A stretch of DNA of 64,000 bases. It comes from Jiangella aurantiaca. GTDB taxonomy: Bacteria > Actinomycetota > Actinomycetes > Jiangellales > Jiangellaceae. The notes below the pieces were generated by a model, which saw only the letters and a list, made by a program, of their open reading frames with translations, was not told the DNA's origin and made no database searches. The first letter of the stretch is position 1. Each line of letters begins with the position of its first letter. Shown piece after piece: positions 1-8,772 of the stretch. The stretch spans positions 1 through 64,000 of the forward strand of contig NZ_SMLB01000019.1 of NCBI RefSeq assembly GCF_004349105.1, written 5' to 3'. The position numbers were made by a program, and so were the translations under genes.

Positions 1-3000
1 GGTCGAGCGGGGCGCAGGCGTCGGCGTCGAGCTCGTGGTCGTTGTGGTCGACCAGGCCGAGGTTGAGCAGCCCACCGGTGTCGCCCTGGTCCGGGTTTGC
101 CGGGCACTGGACGGACTCGGCGGTCGCGGTGGCCGGGTCGACGGTGACCGCCACCGTCACCTGGTAGGTGTGGGTGGTGTCGACGTCGATGGTGACGTCG
201 CCGGTGATGGCGTTCTCCGCCGCGTCGGGCTCGGCGCCCTGGCCGGTGAAGGTGTCCAGCACCGGGACGTCCCCCGGCTCGGTGTTGGCCGCGGTGACGT
301 CGACGATCTCGATGCCGGCACCGTAGTTGAGCTGGTCGGACAGGACGTAGTCCCCGGCGGCGGCACCGTCGTTGGTGACCTCCAGCTCGTAGGTGATGGT
401 GTAGGCGTTCTCACCGGTCGAGGTGGGCCCGGACGCGATCGTCTTGTCCAGGTGGATCGACGGCAGGTCCGCGCAGTCGGTGTCGGTGAGCTCGTCGCCG
501 CCCTCGGTGGTGAGGGTCGCGGCGTTGTTCAGCCCGCCGTTCTCGAAGTTCGAACCTGGCTCGTCCTGGCAGGCGGCCTGCGTGTTGCCGTCATCGTCCA
601 CCTCGAAGCTCGGCGGCACGTCGGCCACCACGGTGATGGTGTAGACGTGCGGCGCGTACGCCTCGTCGTCCATCCCCGCGAGCGGCACATCCTCGGCGAT
701 GAGGGTGTCCTCGAGACCGTCCCAGTCCTCGTTCACCTCGACCCCGTCGGGGTAGTCGGTGACCTCGGCGTAGTCGACCTCGACGGTGTCGCCGAACAGC
801 AGCTCGTCCTCGAGGTCGTAGGTGGTCTCGCCGGGCAGCAGGTTGTTCACCGTCAACTGGTAGACGACCTGCCACTGCCCGTCACCGACCGGCTCGGCGG
901 ACACGAGTTCCTTGTCCAGGTCCGGCTCACCCAGGCTCAGGCACGCCTCGTCGTCGTCGGTGAGGTCGTTGTGCTCGATGCCGGTGCTGTTGGCCAGCCC
1001 GCCGTTCTCGCCGGAGTCCGGCTCCGGGCAGGCCATCGACTCCTCGGTGAGGGTGTCCTCGTCGAGGGAGAACACCACCTGCACCTGGTAGATGTGCACC
1101 CCGCCCGCGGCGAGCGGCACGTCCTCGGCGATGACGTTCGCCGGATCGTCCGCCGGGCCCTGGCCGGTCCAGGTGTCCAGCGCCGTCACACCCTCCGGTG
1201 TGGTGATCACCTGAGCGTCCTCGACCACGATGCCCTCGCCGTAGCGCAGCTGGTCGGTGATGGTGTAGACGCCGTCACCCTGGCCGGTGTTGGTGGCCAC
1301 CAGGTCGTAGGTGATGGTCCAGGTGTCGTCGCCGTTCGACGTCGGACCGGCGCTGATCGTCTTGTCGATGTCGATCGACGGCGGTTCCGCACAGGCCTGA
1401 TCGTCTTCCTCGAGGCCGGACTCGTCGGTCAGCGTCGAGGTGTTGTTGAACGCCGTGTCGGCCGTCGGGTCCTCCCCCTCACCAGGGCAGGCCGTCGGAT
1501 CCGAGCCGCCCTCACCGATCTCGAACTGCAGCGGCGCGTCGGCGATCACCGTCAGCTCGTAGTGGTGCGGCGCGTACCCCTCGTCGTCGGTGCCCAGGAT
1601 CGGCACACCTTCGGCGATGACCAGCTCGTCCCGCCCGTTCCACGCCGGATCGAACAGAGTCACCCCGTCCGGCGACGCGGTGACGTCGGCGGACACGATC
1701 GTGACCTGGTCGGTGAAGTGCAGCTCATCGTCCAGGTCGTAGAACGTCGCGGCGACGCCCTTGTTGATCACGTCGATGCCGTACACGACCTGCCACTGCC
1801 CGTTCCCGATCGGCTCAGCCGAGATCAGCGACTTGGTGTGCGTCGGCTGCCCCACCTCACGGCACTCCGTGTCTTCGTCCGGGTACCCGTTGAACGACGA
1901 GTTCGCGTCGTTGTACAGGCCCGTGCCGTCCTCACCCTCGCCGGCCAGCGTGCAGTCCGACGGGTCCGGCTGCGCCGGCGGGTTCGGCAGATTCACCGTG
2001 AACTGGACGGTGACGGTGTACTGGTGCGACTCCTGCTCGCCGATCGGCTGGTCTTCGACGATCAGCAGGTCGGTGACGCCGTCGTACTCCGGCCGCGTGG
2101 TGATGTCACCGGGGACGGTGTTCGTGGTGGTCACCGAGCCGTCGACGATCTCGATGCCGGTGCCGAAGCGCAGCGCGTCTTCGAGGTCGTAGTCGGTGGG
2201 GACGTCGGTCTCGTTGGTGACGGTGAGCCCGTAGGTGATCTCCCACACGCCGGGCTGGTTCTCCCGGTCGACGACGTGCGGCTCGGTGACGACCGTCTTG
2301 TCGAGGGTCACCAGTGGCAGCTCGCTGCACTCGTTGTCGGTGAGGTCCTCGTGGTTGGTCGGGTCCATCGTGGCCGTGTTGAACAGCCCCGTCGTCCCCT
2401 CACCCGGAACCTGCTCCGGAGTGCAGGCCAGCTGGTCCGGCGTGGCGATCGCCTCACCGGTCTGCGGGTCCGTCTCCAGCGCGACCGTCACCGTCAGCGT
2501 GTAGACGTGCTCGGTGCCGTTCTCGACCGTCGACTGCGGCGCTATCGGCACCTCGCCGGTGACGACGTTCATGTCACCGGTGCCGTCCCAGTCCGGGTTC
2601 AGCAGCCCCTCAGCCTGCGGCGGACCACTGACGACCTGGGTGTCCACCACCACGATGCCATCGCCGTAGCCGGTCAGGTCGTCGGTGAGCAGGTACGCCC
2701 CGGGGATCATGCCGGTGTTCTCGGCGACCAGCTCGTAGGTGATGGTCCAGGTGCCGTCGTCGTCCGGGTTCTCCGTCGGACCCGACACCATGCGTTTGTC
2801 GAACTCGTAGTCGATGTTGGAGTAGCCGAAGTCGATCGTGTGGTCGTTCTCGCCCGGCCCGCCGGTGGTGATGGCGGCATACGGGAAGTCGCCGTCCTCG
2901 GTGGTCTCCACGATGCCGTCGGAGTCGTTCCGATCGGCGTCGACGGAATTCGGGTCACCGGTGTCGGGCACCGTCGGGTACCAGTTCTCCAGCGGCCCGC

Positions 3001-5233
3001 CCGGTTCGTAGTCGGCCGGGTTGTCCACGCCGACGACGTAGTCGGTGTGCGTCTGCAGCTGGTAGTCGGCGTCGTTCGACGAGAAGTAGTACTCCCCGTT
3101 CGCGTCGGTCGTGGTGGTCGAGACGAGCGTGCGGGTGCCGTCCGCGGCCACCTCGTACAGATTCACCGTCGCACCCGCGACCACCGCCTCATCCGGATCC
3201 TGCACACCATCGTTGTCCACGTCGTACCAGACATAATTCCCGATCTCGATCGGCGCCGCCGACGCCATCGCCGTCAACTCACCCAGACCATTACCCTTCG
3301 TGGTCGCACCGGGCCCGACGTTCGTGCCGGTGATGATCGCCGCACCCCGCGGCTCCACCGGCGCACCGGTGTTCTGAAGGAATCGGCGGGTACCGACCTG
3401 GAACGCCCCCTCGGCGGCGTGGATGCCGGTCTCCAGGATGCCGTCCTCGCGGCTGGGCACCACCAGCGTCGCGCCGAGGTGCTCCGACCCGTTCAGCCAG
3501 AGGTCCACGAAGAACTTGTCCGGCCCCGATGGGCCGCTCAGCTGCGACGCACCGGCAGATCCCGCTCCCTTGACGCCGCCGACGACGCCGTTCTGCTCGA
3601 TCGTCCAGGTGCCGTCCCCGTTCGAGCCGGCCTTCAGCAGCTCACCACCGAGCGAGCGGCTGATGACGAGACGGTCGTCGCCCGGAGCGTAGGCCGTCTG
3701 CGCGCCGAAAAGATCACCGCCCAGATCGCGGATGCCGACGATCAGATCACCGTGCAGGTAGCGCGCATCGGCGACAATCGGCACGGCGGTGTACATGATG
3801 TCCTCCGCCGCGTTGAACGGATACCGCTGCGACAGCCAGGCCGCCGGGTTGGTGCTCCACGGGCGATAGTTCGCGCTGTAGGGGCCGTGGACGCCACGCT
3901 CGTAGTCGAGCGGGAAGTCGAGCACCAGGCGCAGGTCGGTCGGGTCGGCCGGGTCGAACGCGTACACGAAGGCATGCAGGTCGGCCCGGTTCCCGGTGGA
4001 TTCGGCGGTGTTCGTGACCGTCAGGTACATCTCGTTGGTCAGCGGGTTCGCCGAGATGCCATGGGGGCGCAGGTCACTGGCGTCCGGGAAGTACGCATCC
4101 AGCTCGTGCTCGGTCACCCCGAGCACCTGCGTGCCGTCCCGGCTGATCTCGATCTCCACCAGCGACCGGTTGTACAGATTGACCGCGAACAGCGACTCCT
4201 GGTCGTTGGAGATCTCCATCGCACCGAGACCGACCCGCCCGACCCGGTCCCACGCCTGCACATCGCGCAGCCAGCTGTACGCCGGGTTGTCGAAGGTCAT
4301 GGAGGGACGCAGGCCGTTCGGATCGCCTGCGACGGCGCCGTCATCGGAGTCGCTGCCCACGTCGATGCCGTAGTCGGACAGGTTCACGAAGACGTCGGCG
4401 CTGGCCGTCGGCGACGACGGGGTGCCGTCGTCGGACGTGATCTTGTAGATCGCATCGATGCCGCCCGGGCCGAGGCCCGAGTGCCGCCGGACGTAGGCCG
4501 AGGCGAACACCGACCCCATGCCGCCGGGCTCCTCGGCGCGCTGCCAGGCCGTGCCGTAGGTCGCGCCGACCTGCGCGAACGGCACCTGCATGGTCGTCGG
4601 AACGGCGGTGGTGGTGTTCGGGCTCATCGCCTCGTACTCGTGCGCTGCCCCGCCGAAGCTGCCGCCCTGGGCACCGTCGCTCGCTCCGAACCGGAAGGCC
4701 GGCAGGAACACGTGAGGATTGTTCTCCACGAAGGTGCTGGGCACCTGGAAGGAGAAGTCCACCTCCGTCGCCGGCACAGAGTCGATGAACTGCACAGTCG
4801 TGCCGTTGCTCCGCCCGGCCGCCCGGCCGACGACGGAGTCGCGCCACTCGGCCCACTCCGGCGTGTCGGGCACGTTCGCCTCGACCCGCCACGGACCCGC
4901 GTCACTGGTCACCGGCAGCGAGTAGTTGCCGTTCGCGTCCGTGATCGCCGGACCCGCGACGTTGCCCTCGGCGTCGTAGGCGTACACCTCGATGCCCTCC
5001 AGCAGGCCCGACTCCTCGAACGTGTCGTACATACCGTCGGAGTCGTAGTCCTGCCAGATCGTGCCGGTGATGGGGTCACCGACGGCGGCCTCGGCCGGCA
5101 GCGTGGACATGCCGGCCGCCCCGAGCACAGACCCCAGGAGGCCCAACGCGGCGAGTCCCCCTATCGCTGCGCGGGCCCGTCGCGGGCGGGAGTGGGGCGG
5201 TCGGCCGTGGCCGCGTTCCTGGAGCGCTCTCAC
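1..5233 (-). CDS. Large secreted SdrD-B/DUF11 repeat surface protein (3' end outside window)
   Basis: About 1,744 codons are visible and the C-terminus lies beyond base 1. The GTG start at 5233 is chosen because GGAGGA lies just upstream and an Arg-rich n-region plus hydrophobic stretch ending near LPAEAA follows, a Sec signal peptide. Residues about 45-105 form an SdrD-B-like module (WQDYDSDGMYD, DANGNYSL). A beta-rich region of about 550 residues follows, perhaps a propeller. A second SdrD-B module lies near 663-735 (IGNYVWYDVDNDGVQD). At least six DUF11-type repeats of about 155 residues then run to the edge, each opening with a DK-type motif such as LDKTIASGPTS and containing WTITYELVATN-like strands. 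Such proteins act as cell-surface stalks or adhesins. Any sortase signal would lie outside the window. The ligand is unknown. Confidence 0.88.
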   Translation of the reverse strand, partial: MRALQERGHGRPPHSRPRRARAAIGGLAALGLLGSVLGAAGMSTLPAEAAVGDPITGTIWQDYDSDGMYDTFEESGLLEGIEVYAYDAEGNVAGPAITDANGNYSLPVTSDAGPWRVEANVPDTPEWAEWRDSVVGRAAGRSNGTTVQFIDSVPATEVDFSFQVPSTFVENNPHVFLPAFRFGASDGAQGGSFGGAAHEYEAMSPNTTTAVPTTMQVPFAQVGATYGTAWQRAEEPGGMGSVFASAYVRRHSGLGPGGIDAIYKITSDDGTPSSPTASADVFVNLSDYGIDVGSDSDDGAVAGDPNGLRPSMTFDNPAYSWLRDVQAWDRVGRVGLGAMEISNDQESLFAVNLYNRSLVEIEISRDGTQVLGVTEHELDAYFPDASDLRPHGISANPLTNEMYLTVTNTAESTGNRADLHAFVYAFDPADPTDLRLVLDFPLDYERGVHGPYSANYRPWSTNPAAWLSQRYPFNAAEDIMYTAVPIVADARYLHGDLIVGIRDLGGDLFGAQTAYAPGDDRLVISRSLGGELLKAGSNGDGTWTIEQNGVVGGVKGAGSAGASQLSGPSGPDKFFVDLWLNGSEHLGATLVVPSREDGILETGIHAAEGAFQVGTRRFLQNTGAPVEPRGAAIITGTNVGPGATTKGNGLGELTAMASAAPIEIGNYVWYDVDNDGVQDPDEAVVAGATVNLYEVAADGTRTLVSTTTTDANGEYYFSSNDADYQLQTHTDYVVGVDNPADYEPGGPLENWYPTVPDTGDPNSVDADRNDSDGIVETTEDGDFPYAAITTGGPGENDHTIDFGYSNIDYEFDKRMVSGPTENPDDDGTWTITYELVAENTGMIPGAYLLTDDLTGYGDGIVVVDTQVVSGPPQAEGLLNPDWDGTGDMNVVTGEVPIAPQSTVENGTEHVYTLTVTVALETDPQTGEAIATPDQLACTPEQVPGEGTTGLFNTATMDPTNHEDLTDNECSELPLVTLDKTVVTEPHVVDRENQPGVWEITYGLTVTNETDVPTDYDLEDALRFGTGIEIVDGSVTTTNTVPGDITTRPEYDGVTDLLIVEDQPIGEQESHQYTVTVQFTVNLPNPPAQPDPSDCTLAGEGEDGTGLYNDANSSFNGYPDEDTECREVGQPTHTKSLISAEPIGNGQWQVVYGIDVINKGVAATFYDLDDELHFTDQVTIVSADVTASPDGVTLFDPAWNGRDELVIAEGVPILGTDDEGYAPHHYELTVIADAPLQFEIGEGGSDPTACPGEGEDPTADTAFNNTSTLTDESGLEEDDQACAEPPSIDIDKTISAGPTSNGDDTWTITYDLVATNTGQGDGVYTITDQLRYGEGIVVEDAQVITTPEGVTALDTWTGQGPADDPANVIAEDVPLAAGGVHIYQVQVVFSLDEDTLTEESMACPEPDSGENGGLANSTGIEHNDLTDDDEACLSLGEPDLDKELVSAEPVGDGQWQVVYQLTVNNLLPGETTYDLEDELLFGDTVEVDYAEVTDYPDGVEVNEDWDGLEDTLIAEDVPLAGMDDEAYAPHVYTITVVADVPPSFEVDDDGNTQAACQDEPGSNFENGGLNNAATLTTEGGDELTDTDCADLPSIHLDKTIASGPTSTGENAYTITYELEVTNDGAAAGDYVLSDQLNYGAGIEIVDVTAANTEPGDVPVLDTFTGQGAEPDAAENAITGDVTIDVDTTHTYQVTVAVTVDPATATAESVQCPANPDQGDTGGLLNLGLVDHNDHELDADACAPLD

Positions 5234-5354
5234 AGGGGTCCTCCGTTGCTGTCGTACAACTGCGGGTGCACATCCCGGCGCCGCTGGCTCCCGGGTCGGG
5301 GTACGCACCGGCGCTGACCGTGAAGAGGCGGTTCGCATCTCGATCAGCACGCAA

Positions 5355-5370
5355 TGTGACACAGATCACG
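5355..5370. promoter_or_regulatory. Crp-like binding site in divergent promoter region
   Basis: TGTGACACAGATCACG fits the Crp/Fnr-family consensus TGTGA-N6-TCACA with one mismatch. It lies between the divergent surface-protein gene (start 5233) and lipoprotein gene (start 5448), so it could act on either. Which regulator binds is inference. Confidence 0.45.
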
Positions 5371-5447
5371 TTTCTCAGCGGAACTCCGCGGTCTGAGTGT
5401 CCGAATTGCCAGGTCAGTAAGGCACGACGGTGCTTACACTCGGCGCC

Positions 5448-6275
5448 ATGACCACACCCGGCCGCCGCCCGAGCGGTCCGCCCGCACGCCGGCTCGGACG
5501 CGTCGCCGCGCTTGCCGCGCTCGCCACGATCGCCGTCATCGCCCTCACCGGATGCTCGGGCGACGACGATCCGGCGGCCGCGCCGAGCGCGTCGGAGTCC
5601 GGTGACGGGCCACGGCCGCTGACCGGAGACGAGGCGCAGCGGCTGTCGATGATGCGGTACACGAACTACACCGATGGCGTCCGCGGGCTGAGGTTCGAGG
5701 TGATCGACAACGGCCGCACGTTCTCCGTCGACGGCTGGGCCGACTTCACCCGGCACGTCGGCTACGTCAACGTCAGCCAGGACGGCGCCGACCCTGAGCT
5801 GGTGGCGTGGACGCTGTCCCAGATCACGTCGCACGCGCCGGTCGGACCCGCCACCGACGACCCGCCGCTCCCCCCGCCCGACGACACCGCGTGGACGTCG
5901 TCGACGCTGGCGCCGGAGCAGTCCCGGCTGCACGCGATGCTCGCGCTGGTCTTCCAGGCCGCCAGCGACCGGCCGGACAACCCGCTGCTGCTGCAGCAGA
6001 CCGACGCGCGCTGGCTGCGCTCCGACGAGGTCGACGGGGTGCCCGTCGACGTCGTGGCCGGGCCGACCGCCGACCGCGCCTACGACCCCGCGACCGCCAC
6101 CACCGCGCCGGACGGCAGTGACGCGACGGTCCGGTACTGGGTCGACGAACAGGGCCGGCTGCTGCGGCTGGAGGCGCGGCTGGGCGCCGCGGGCGACTGG
6201 ACCGCGGTCGACTTCTCCGACGCGCCGGGCGTTGACTTCGCCGGCCAGTTCCTCGCGACCACGGCGAGCGGCTGA
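5448..6275 (+). CDS. Lipoprotein of unknown function
   Basis: A 275-residue protein with a basic N-terminus, a hydrophobic core and the lipobox LTGC near residue 31, so it should be lipid-anchored outside the membrane. An Asp/Ala/Ser-rich linker follows. The mature part ends in strands including YWVDEQGRLLRLEARL, which resembles the concave beta-sheet of LolA/LppX/LprG-type lipoproteins; that comparison is by eye only. The ATG at 5448 starts directly before the signal peptide. The stop overlaps the start of the DyP peroxidase gene (TGATG), so the two are probably translationally coupled and work at the same envelope site. Confidence 0.8.
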   Translation: MTTPGRRPSGPPARRLGRVAALAALATIAVIALTGCSGDDDPAAAPSASESGDGPRPLTGDEAQRLSMMRYTNYTDGVRGLRFEVIDNGRTFSVDGWADFTRHVGYVNVSQDGADPELVAWTLSQITSHAPVGPATDDPPLPPPDDTAWTSSTLAPEQSRLHAMLALVFQAASDRPDNPLLLQQTDARWLRSDEVDGVPVDVVAGPTADRAYDPATATTAPDGSDATVRYWVDEQGRLLRLEARLGAAGDWTAVDFSDAPGVDFAGQFLATTASG

Positions 6276-7522
6276 TGAGCGAGCCCACCACGGACCAGCT
6301 GTCCGACGACCAGCAGCCGCCCCGCCGCACCCGCCGCCGCGACCTGCTGCGCGGGCTGGCCGCCGCCGGTGCCGCCGCGGGCTTCGCGGGCGCCGCCGGA
6401 CTGGCCGCCGGACGGGCGACCGCCGACGACGGCGAGCGCCGAGCCGCCACCGCGTCCGACGACGGCCCGGCCGCCTCGGCCGGACGGCCGGACGCCGTCG
6501 ACCCCACGGGCACCCACCAGGCCGGCATCGCCCGGCCGGGCACGCCGCAGCCGCACGGTCTGCTGCTCGTCCTCGACCTGGTCGCGACGCCGTCCCCCAC
6601 GGCGCCGTTCCGCGACGCCGTCCGCGCCCTGTGCGCCCGGCTGGGCACCGCGATCCTCGACCTCACCGGCGAGCGGGCGGCCGAGGCCGGGCTGCTGGAT
6701 GGGCCGGGCGACCTGACGGCGACGGTCGGGCTCGGCCCGCGCGTCGTCGCGGCGTTCGGCGCCGATCTCCCTGGCGCGCAGCCGCTGCCGGCGTTCGCGA
6801 AGGACACCGCCGTCCCGCCCGAGCGAACCGGCGGCGACCTGCTGATCGCCGTCTACGCGAACGACCCGAACGACGTACACCGGGCCGCGTCCTGGCTGGT
6901 CGAGCGCGCCGCGCCGGACGCCGTCCCGCGCTGGTCGCAGCGCGGTTTCCGGGCGCCCGGCACCGGCACCATCGCGCGCAACCCGTTCGGCTTCCACGAC
7001 GGCGTCATCGTCCCGCAGACCGCCGCGGAGCAGGACGAGCACGTGTGGATCTCCGCCGGCCCGCTCGCCGGTGGCAGCATCTGCGTCGTGCGCCGGCTCC
7101 GGCTCGACGTCCCCCGGTTCACCGCGGAGCCGGTCGAGCGTCAGGAGGCGATCGTCGGCCGGCACCGCAACGACGGCTCGCCGCTGTCCGGCGGCGGTCC
7201 GACCGGCGAGGTCGACCTCTTGGCCAAGACGCCGGACGGCCAGTACGTCACCCCGGCCCGGTCCCACGTGCGGGCCGCGCACCCGTCGGTCACCGGCAGC
7301 GCGCTGATGCTGCGCCGCGGCTACGCCTTCGACGACGGCGGATCCGACGCCGGCCTGCTGTTCGTCTGCTTCCAGCGCGACCTGCGCACGTTCGTGCAGA
7401 CCCAGTTCCGCCTCGACGAGGTCGACGACCTGGGCGAGTACGTGACGCCCACCGGCAGCGCGACGTTCCTGATCCTGCCCGGATTCGACGCCGGCCGTCC
7501 CCTCGGCGCGTCACTGCCGTGA
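6275..7522 (+). CDS. Tat-exported DyP-type heme peroxidase
   Basis: A 415-residue protein starting with a twin-arginine signal (RRRDLLRG plus an Ala/Gly-rich hydrophobic stretch). The DyP fold is recognised from GFHDG at about residues 238-242, a variant of the GFRDG motif carrying the distal Asp. The proximal heme-ligand region SHVRAAHP is near 330, and the conserved LRRGYAFD/LLFVCFQRDL block follows. DyP enzymes use hydrogen peroxide to oxidise dyes, phenolics or porphyrins, and EfeB members act in iron acquisition. No efeU or efeO neighbour is present, so a link to iron uptake is unsupported. The start overlaps the stop of the lipoprotein gene. Confidence 0.9.
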   Translation: MSEPTTDQLSDDQQPPRRTRRRDLLRGLAAAGAAAGFAGAAGLAAGRATADDGERRAATASDDGPAASAGRPDAVDPTGTHQAGIARPGTPQPHGLLLVLDLVATPSPTAPFRDAVRALCARLGTAILDLTGERAAEAGLLDGPGDLTATVGLGPRVVAAFGADLPGAQPLPAFAKDTAVPPERTGGDLLIAVYANDPNDVHRAASWLVERAAPDAVPRWSQRGFRAPGTGTIARNPFGFHDGVIVPQTAAEQDEHVWISAGPLAGGSICVVRRLRLDVPRFTAEPVERQEAIVGRHRNDGSPLSGGGPTGEVDLLAKTPDGQYVTPARSHVRAAHPSVTGSALMLRRGYAFDDGGSDAGLLFVCFQRDLRTFVQTQFRLDEVDDLGEYVTPTGSATFLILPGFDAGRPLGASLP

Positions 7523-8166
7523 TCAGGTTCCCTTGCGGTCGCCGTGAGCGAACGTGAGGTTCCTCGACCCGTTCCGTGAATCGGACACGCCGGGCGTTCG
7601 CCGCGTTGGCTGGGAGTTGGCGGCATTGGCCGTCCCCCTGCTGCCCATTCTCTTGGCCGCGCACGCGCGCCTCAAGCGGACTGTTGGGCGCTTCGCGCCG
7701 GCGATGACCGCTTGACCCGCACGCAAGCGGCCGAAGAACGGGCAGCTATCAGGGGGACGGGGGAGTGTGGCGACGGGGCGTCGGGCGACGGTGCCCGGGT
7801 GTCGAGCGACGGCGTCGGTCCGGGCGACGGTCACGGCGTGTCGGGCGGGGTTCTGGCTGTTCTGGCCGCCATCGGTGTCCACTTGGTGAGATTTCACGGC
7901 GGTTCGGGGGGCATCACGAGGATTACCCGTGCGTCGACACGGTTGTAGGCGTGGTGATGCTCGGGTAATCCTGGTGATGTAGCCGATCGTTGATGATCTC
8001 CGCCGTCCACAATCCGGCGAATCGGGGCGAAACGGCGCGGGTTCGCGGCAAGAGAATGGGGCAGCCGGGGGGGACGGCGACGCGGCAGACCCGGCGCACG
8101 GAACGTCGGCACACGGGCAACAACCCGCACCGACGCCGAGCCGACGGGTCGGAGAGCCGAAGACGA
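7523..8166. other. Non-coding interval with hairpin
   Basis: About 640 bases between the convergent DyP and AhpD-like genes. Open frames exist on both strands but have no ribosome-binding site, no recognisable motif and Arg/Pro-rich shadow composition, so no gene is called. The interval holds short GCGACGG-type iterations around 7780-7850 and the large inverted repeat at 7912-7979. Confidence 0.6.
7912..7979. repeat. Long imperfect inverted repeat (hairpin)
   Basis: Arms 7912-7932 and 7959-7979 (21 nt) pair with two mismatches around the shared core AGGATTACCCG, flanked by CATCAC and GC. The loop is 26 nt. It lies between convergent genes, so a transcription-end hairpin or a mobile palindromic intergenic element are the simplest readings. 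There is no T-run. Confidence 0.7.
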
Positions 8167-8682
8167 TCACGGGATCGGGGCCACCTCCTCGATCGGGCGG
8201 CCGAAATCGACGGCGTCGAGGACGGCCTGCGGCGCGTGGTCCAGGATCTGCGGGTCCGGCCGGGTGCCGAGCGCGTCGTTCACCGTCGAGAACGCCACCC
8301 GCAGCGCGCAGAACACCGTGATGGCGAAGATCTCGCCGTCGGCCCAGCCGGCGTCGCGCAGTTCCTGCACGTCGCGCTGAGCGGTGCCGTTCGGGTCATG
8401 GACCACCTTGCGCGCCCACGCCGCCATCGCCCGCTCCTTCGCGGTGAGCCCGTCGTCGCGGCCGGTGAGGACCGCGGCCGCGGTCTCCGGGTCGGCCTCG
8501 CCGGCCAGCCGGGTGCCCCACACCAGTGAGCAGACGGAGTCGCCGAGCGCCGACGCGGTGGCGCCGACCAGGATGCCGCGCTGCCGGAACGTCATCCCGT
8601 TGCTCTCCCACACGTGCGTGATCAGGTCGAACAGCTTCTCGTGTTCGTCGGGGCCGTACGTCCACAGCCGCGAGACGTTCAT
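8167..8682 (-). CDS. Carboxymuconolactone decarboxylase/AhpD-family protein, probably N-terminally truncated
   Basis: A 171-residue all-helical protein of the AhpD-like fold (TFRQRGILVGATASALGD, AWARKV, AITVFCALRVAFSTVNDALG). The core helix has one cysteine (SVCSLVWG) in place of the CxxC of AhpD, so disulfide-reductase activity is doubtful. The reading frame continues upstream through a natural-looking N-terminus to an ATG at 8772 that overlaps the stop of the regulator gene, but a TAG lies at 8734-8736. The ATG at 8682, with GAGGA about 10 nt upstream, could allow re-initiation and is used here. Product function is unknown. Confidence 0.7.
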   Translation of the reverse strand: MNVSRLWTYGPDEHEKLFDLITHVWESNGMTFRQRGILVGATASALGDSVCSLVWGTRLAGEADPETAAAVLTGRDDGLTAKERAMAAWARKVVHDPNGTAQRDVQELRDAGWADGEIFAITVFCALRVAFSTVNDALGTRPDPQILDHAPQAVLDAVDFGRPIEEVAPIP

Positions 8683-8772
8683 GACGTAGCCGTCCTCGGC
8701 CAGGTCGTCGTCGTAGAGGCGCTGCGCGCCGGGCTAGTCCGGTGCGTCGCCGAGGAAATGCCGACCGGTCAT
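8683..8772 (-). other. Disrupted 5' end of the AhpD-like gene (in-frame amber codon)
   Basis: From the ATG at 8772 the frame reads MTGRHFLGDAPD, then TAG at 8734-8736, then PGAQRLYDDDLAEDGYV straight into the annotated CDS with no frame change. The ATG overlaps the TGA of the upstream regulator gene (ATGA), which marks it as the ancestral start. A single change from a sense codon such as TCG would explain the TAG. Confidence 0.7.

Noticed and set aside
35-5317. A 1,760-codon open frame on the + strand
   Set aside because: Its product is Val/Gly/Arg/His/Asp-rich with no domain, and it is antisense to the surface protein with clear SdrD-B and DUF11 motifs and a signal peptide.
7523-8170. A 215-codon minus-strand frame in the gene-free interval
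   Set aside because: Arg/Pro/Ser-rich shadow composition; it reads through the palindrome in both directions and has no recognisable domain.
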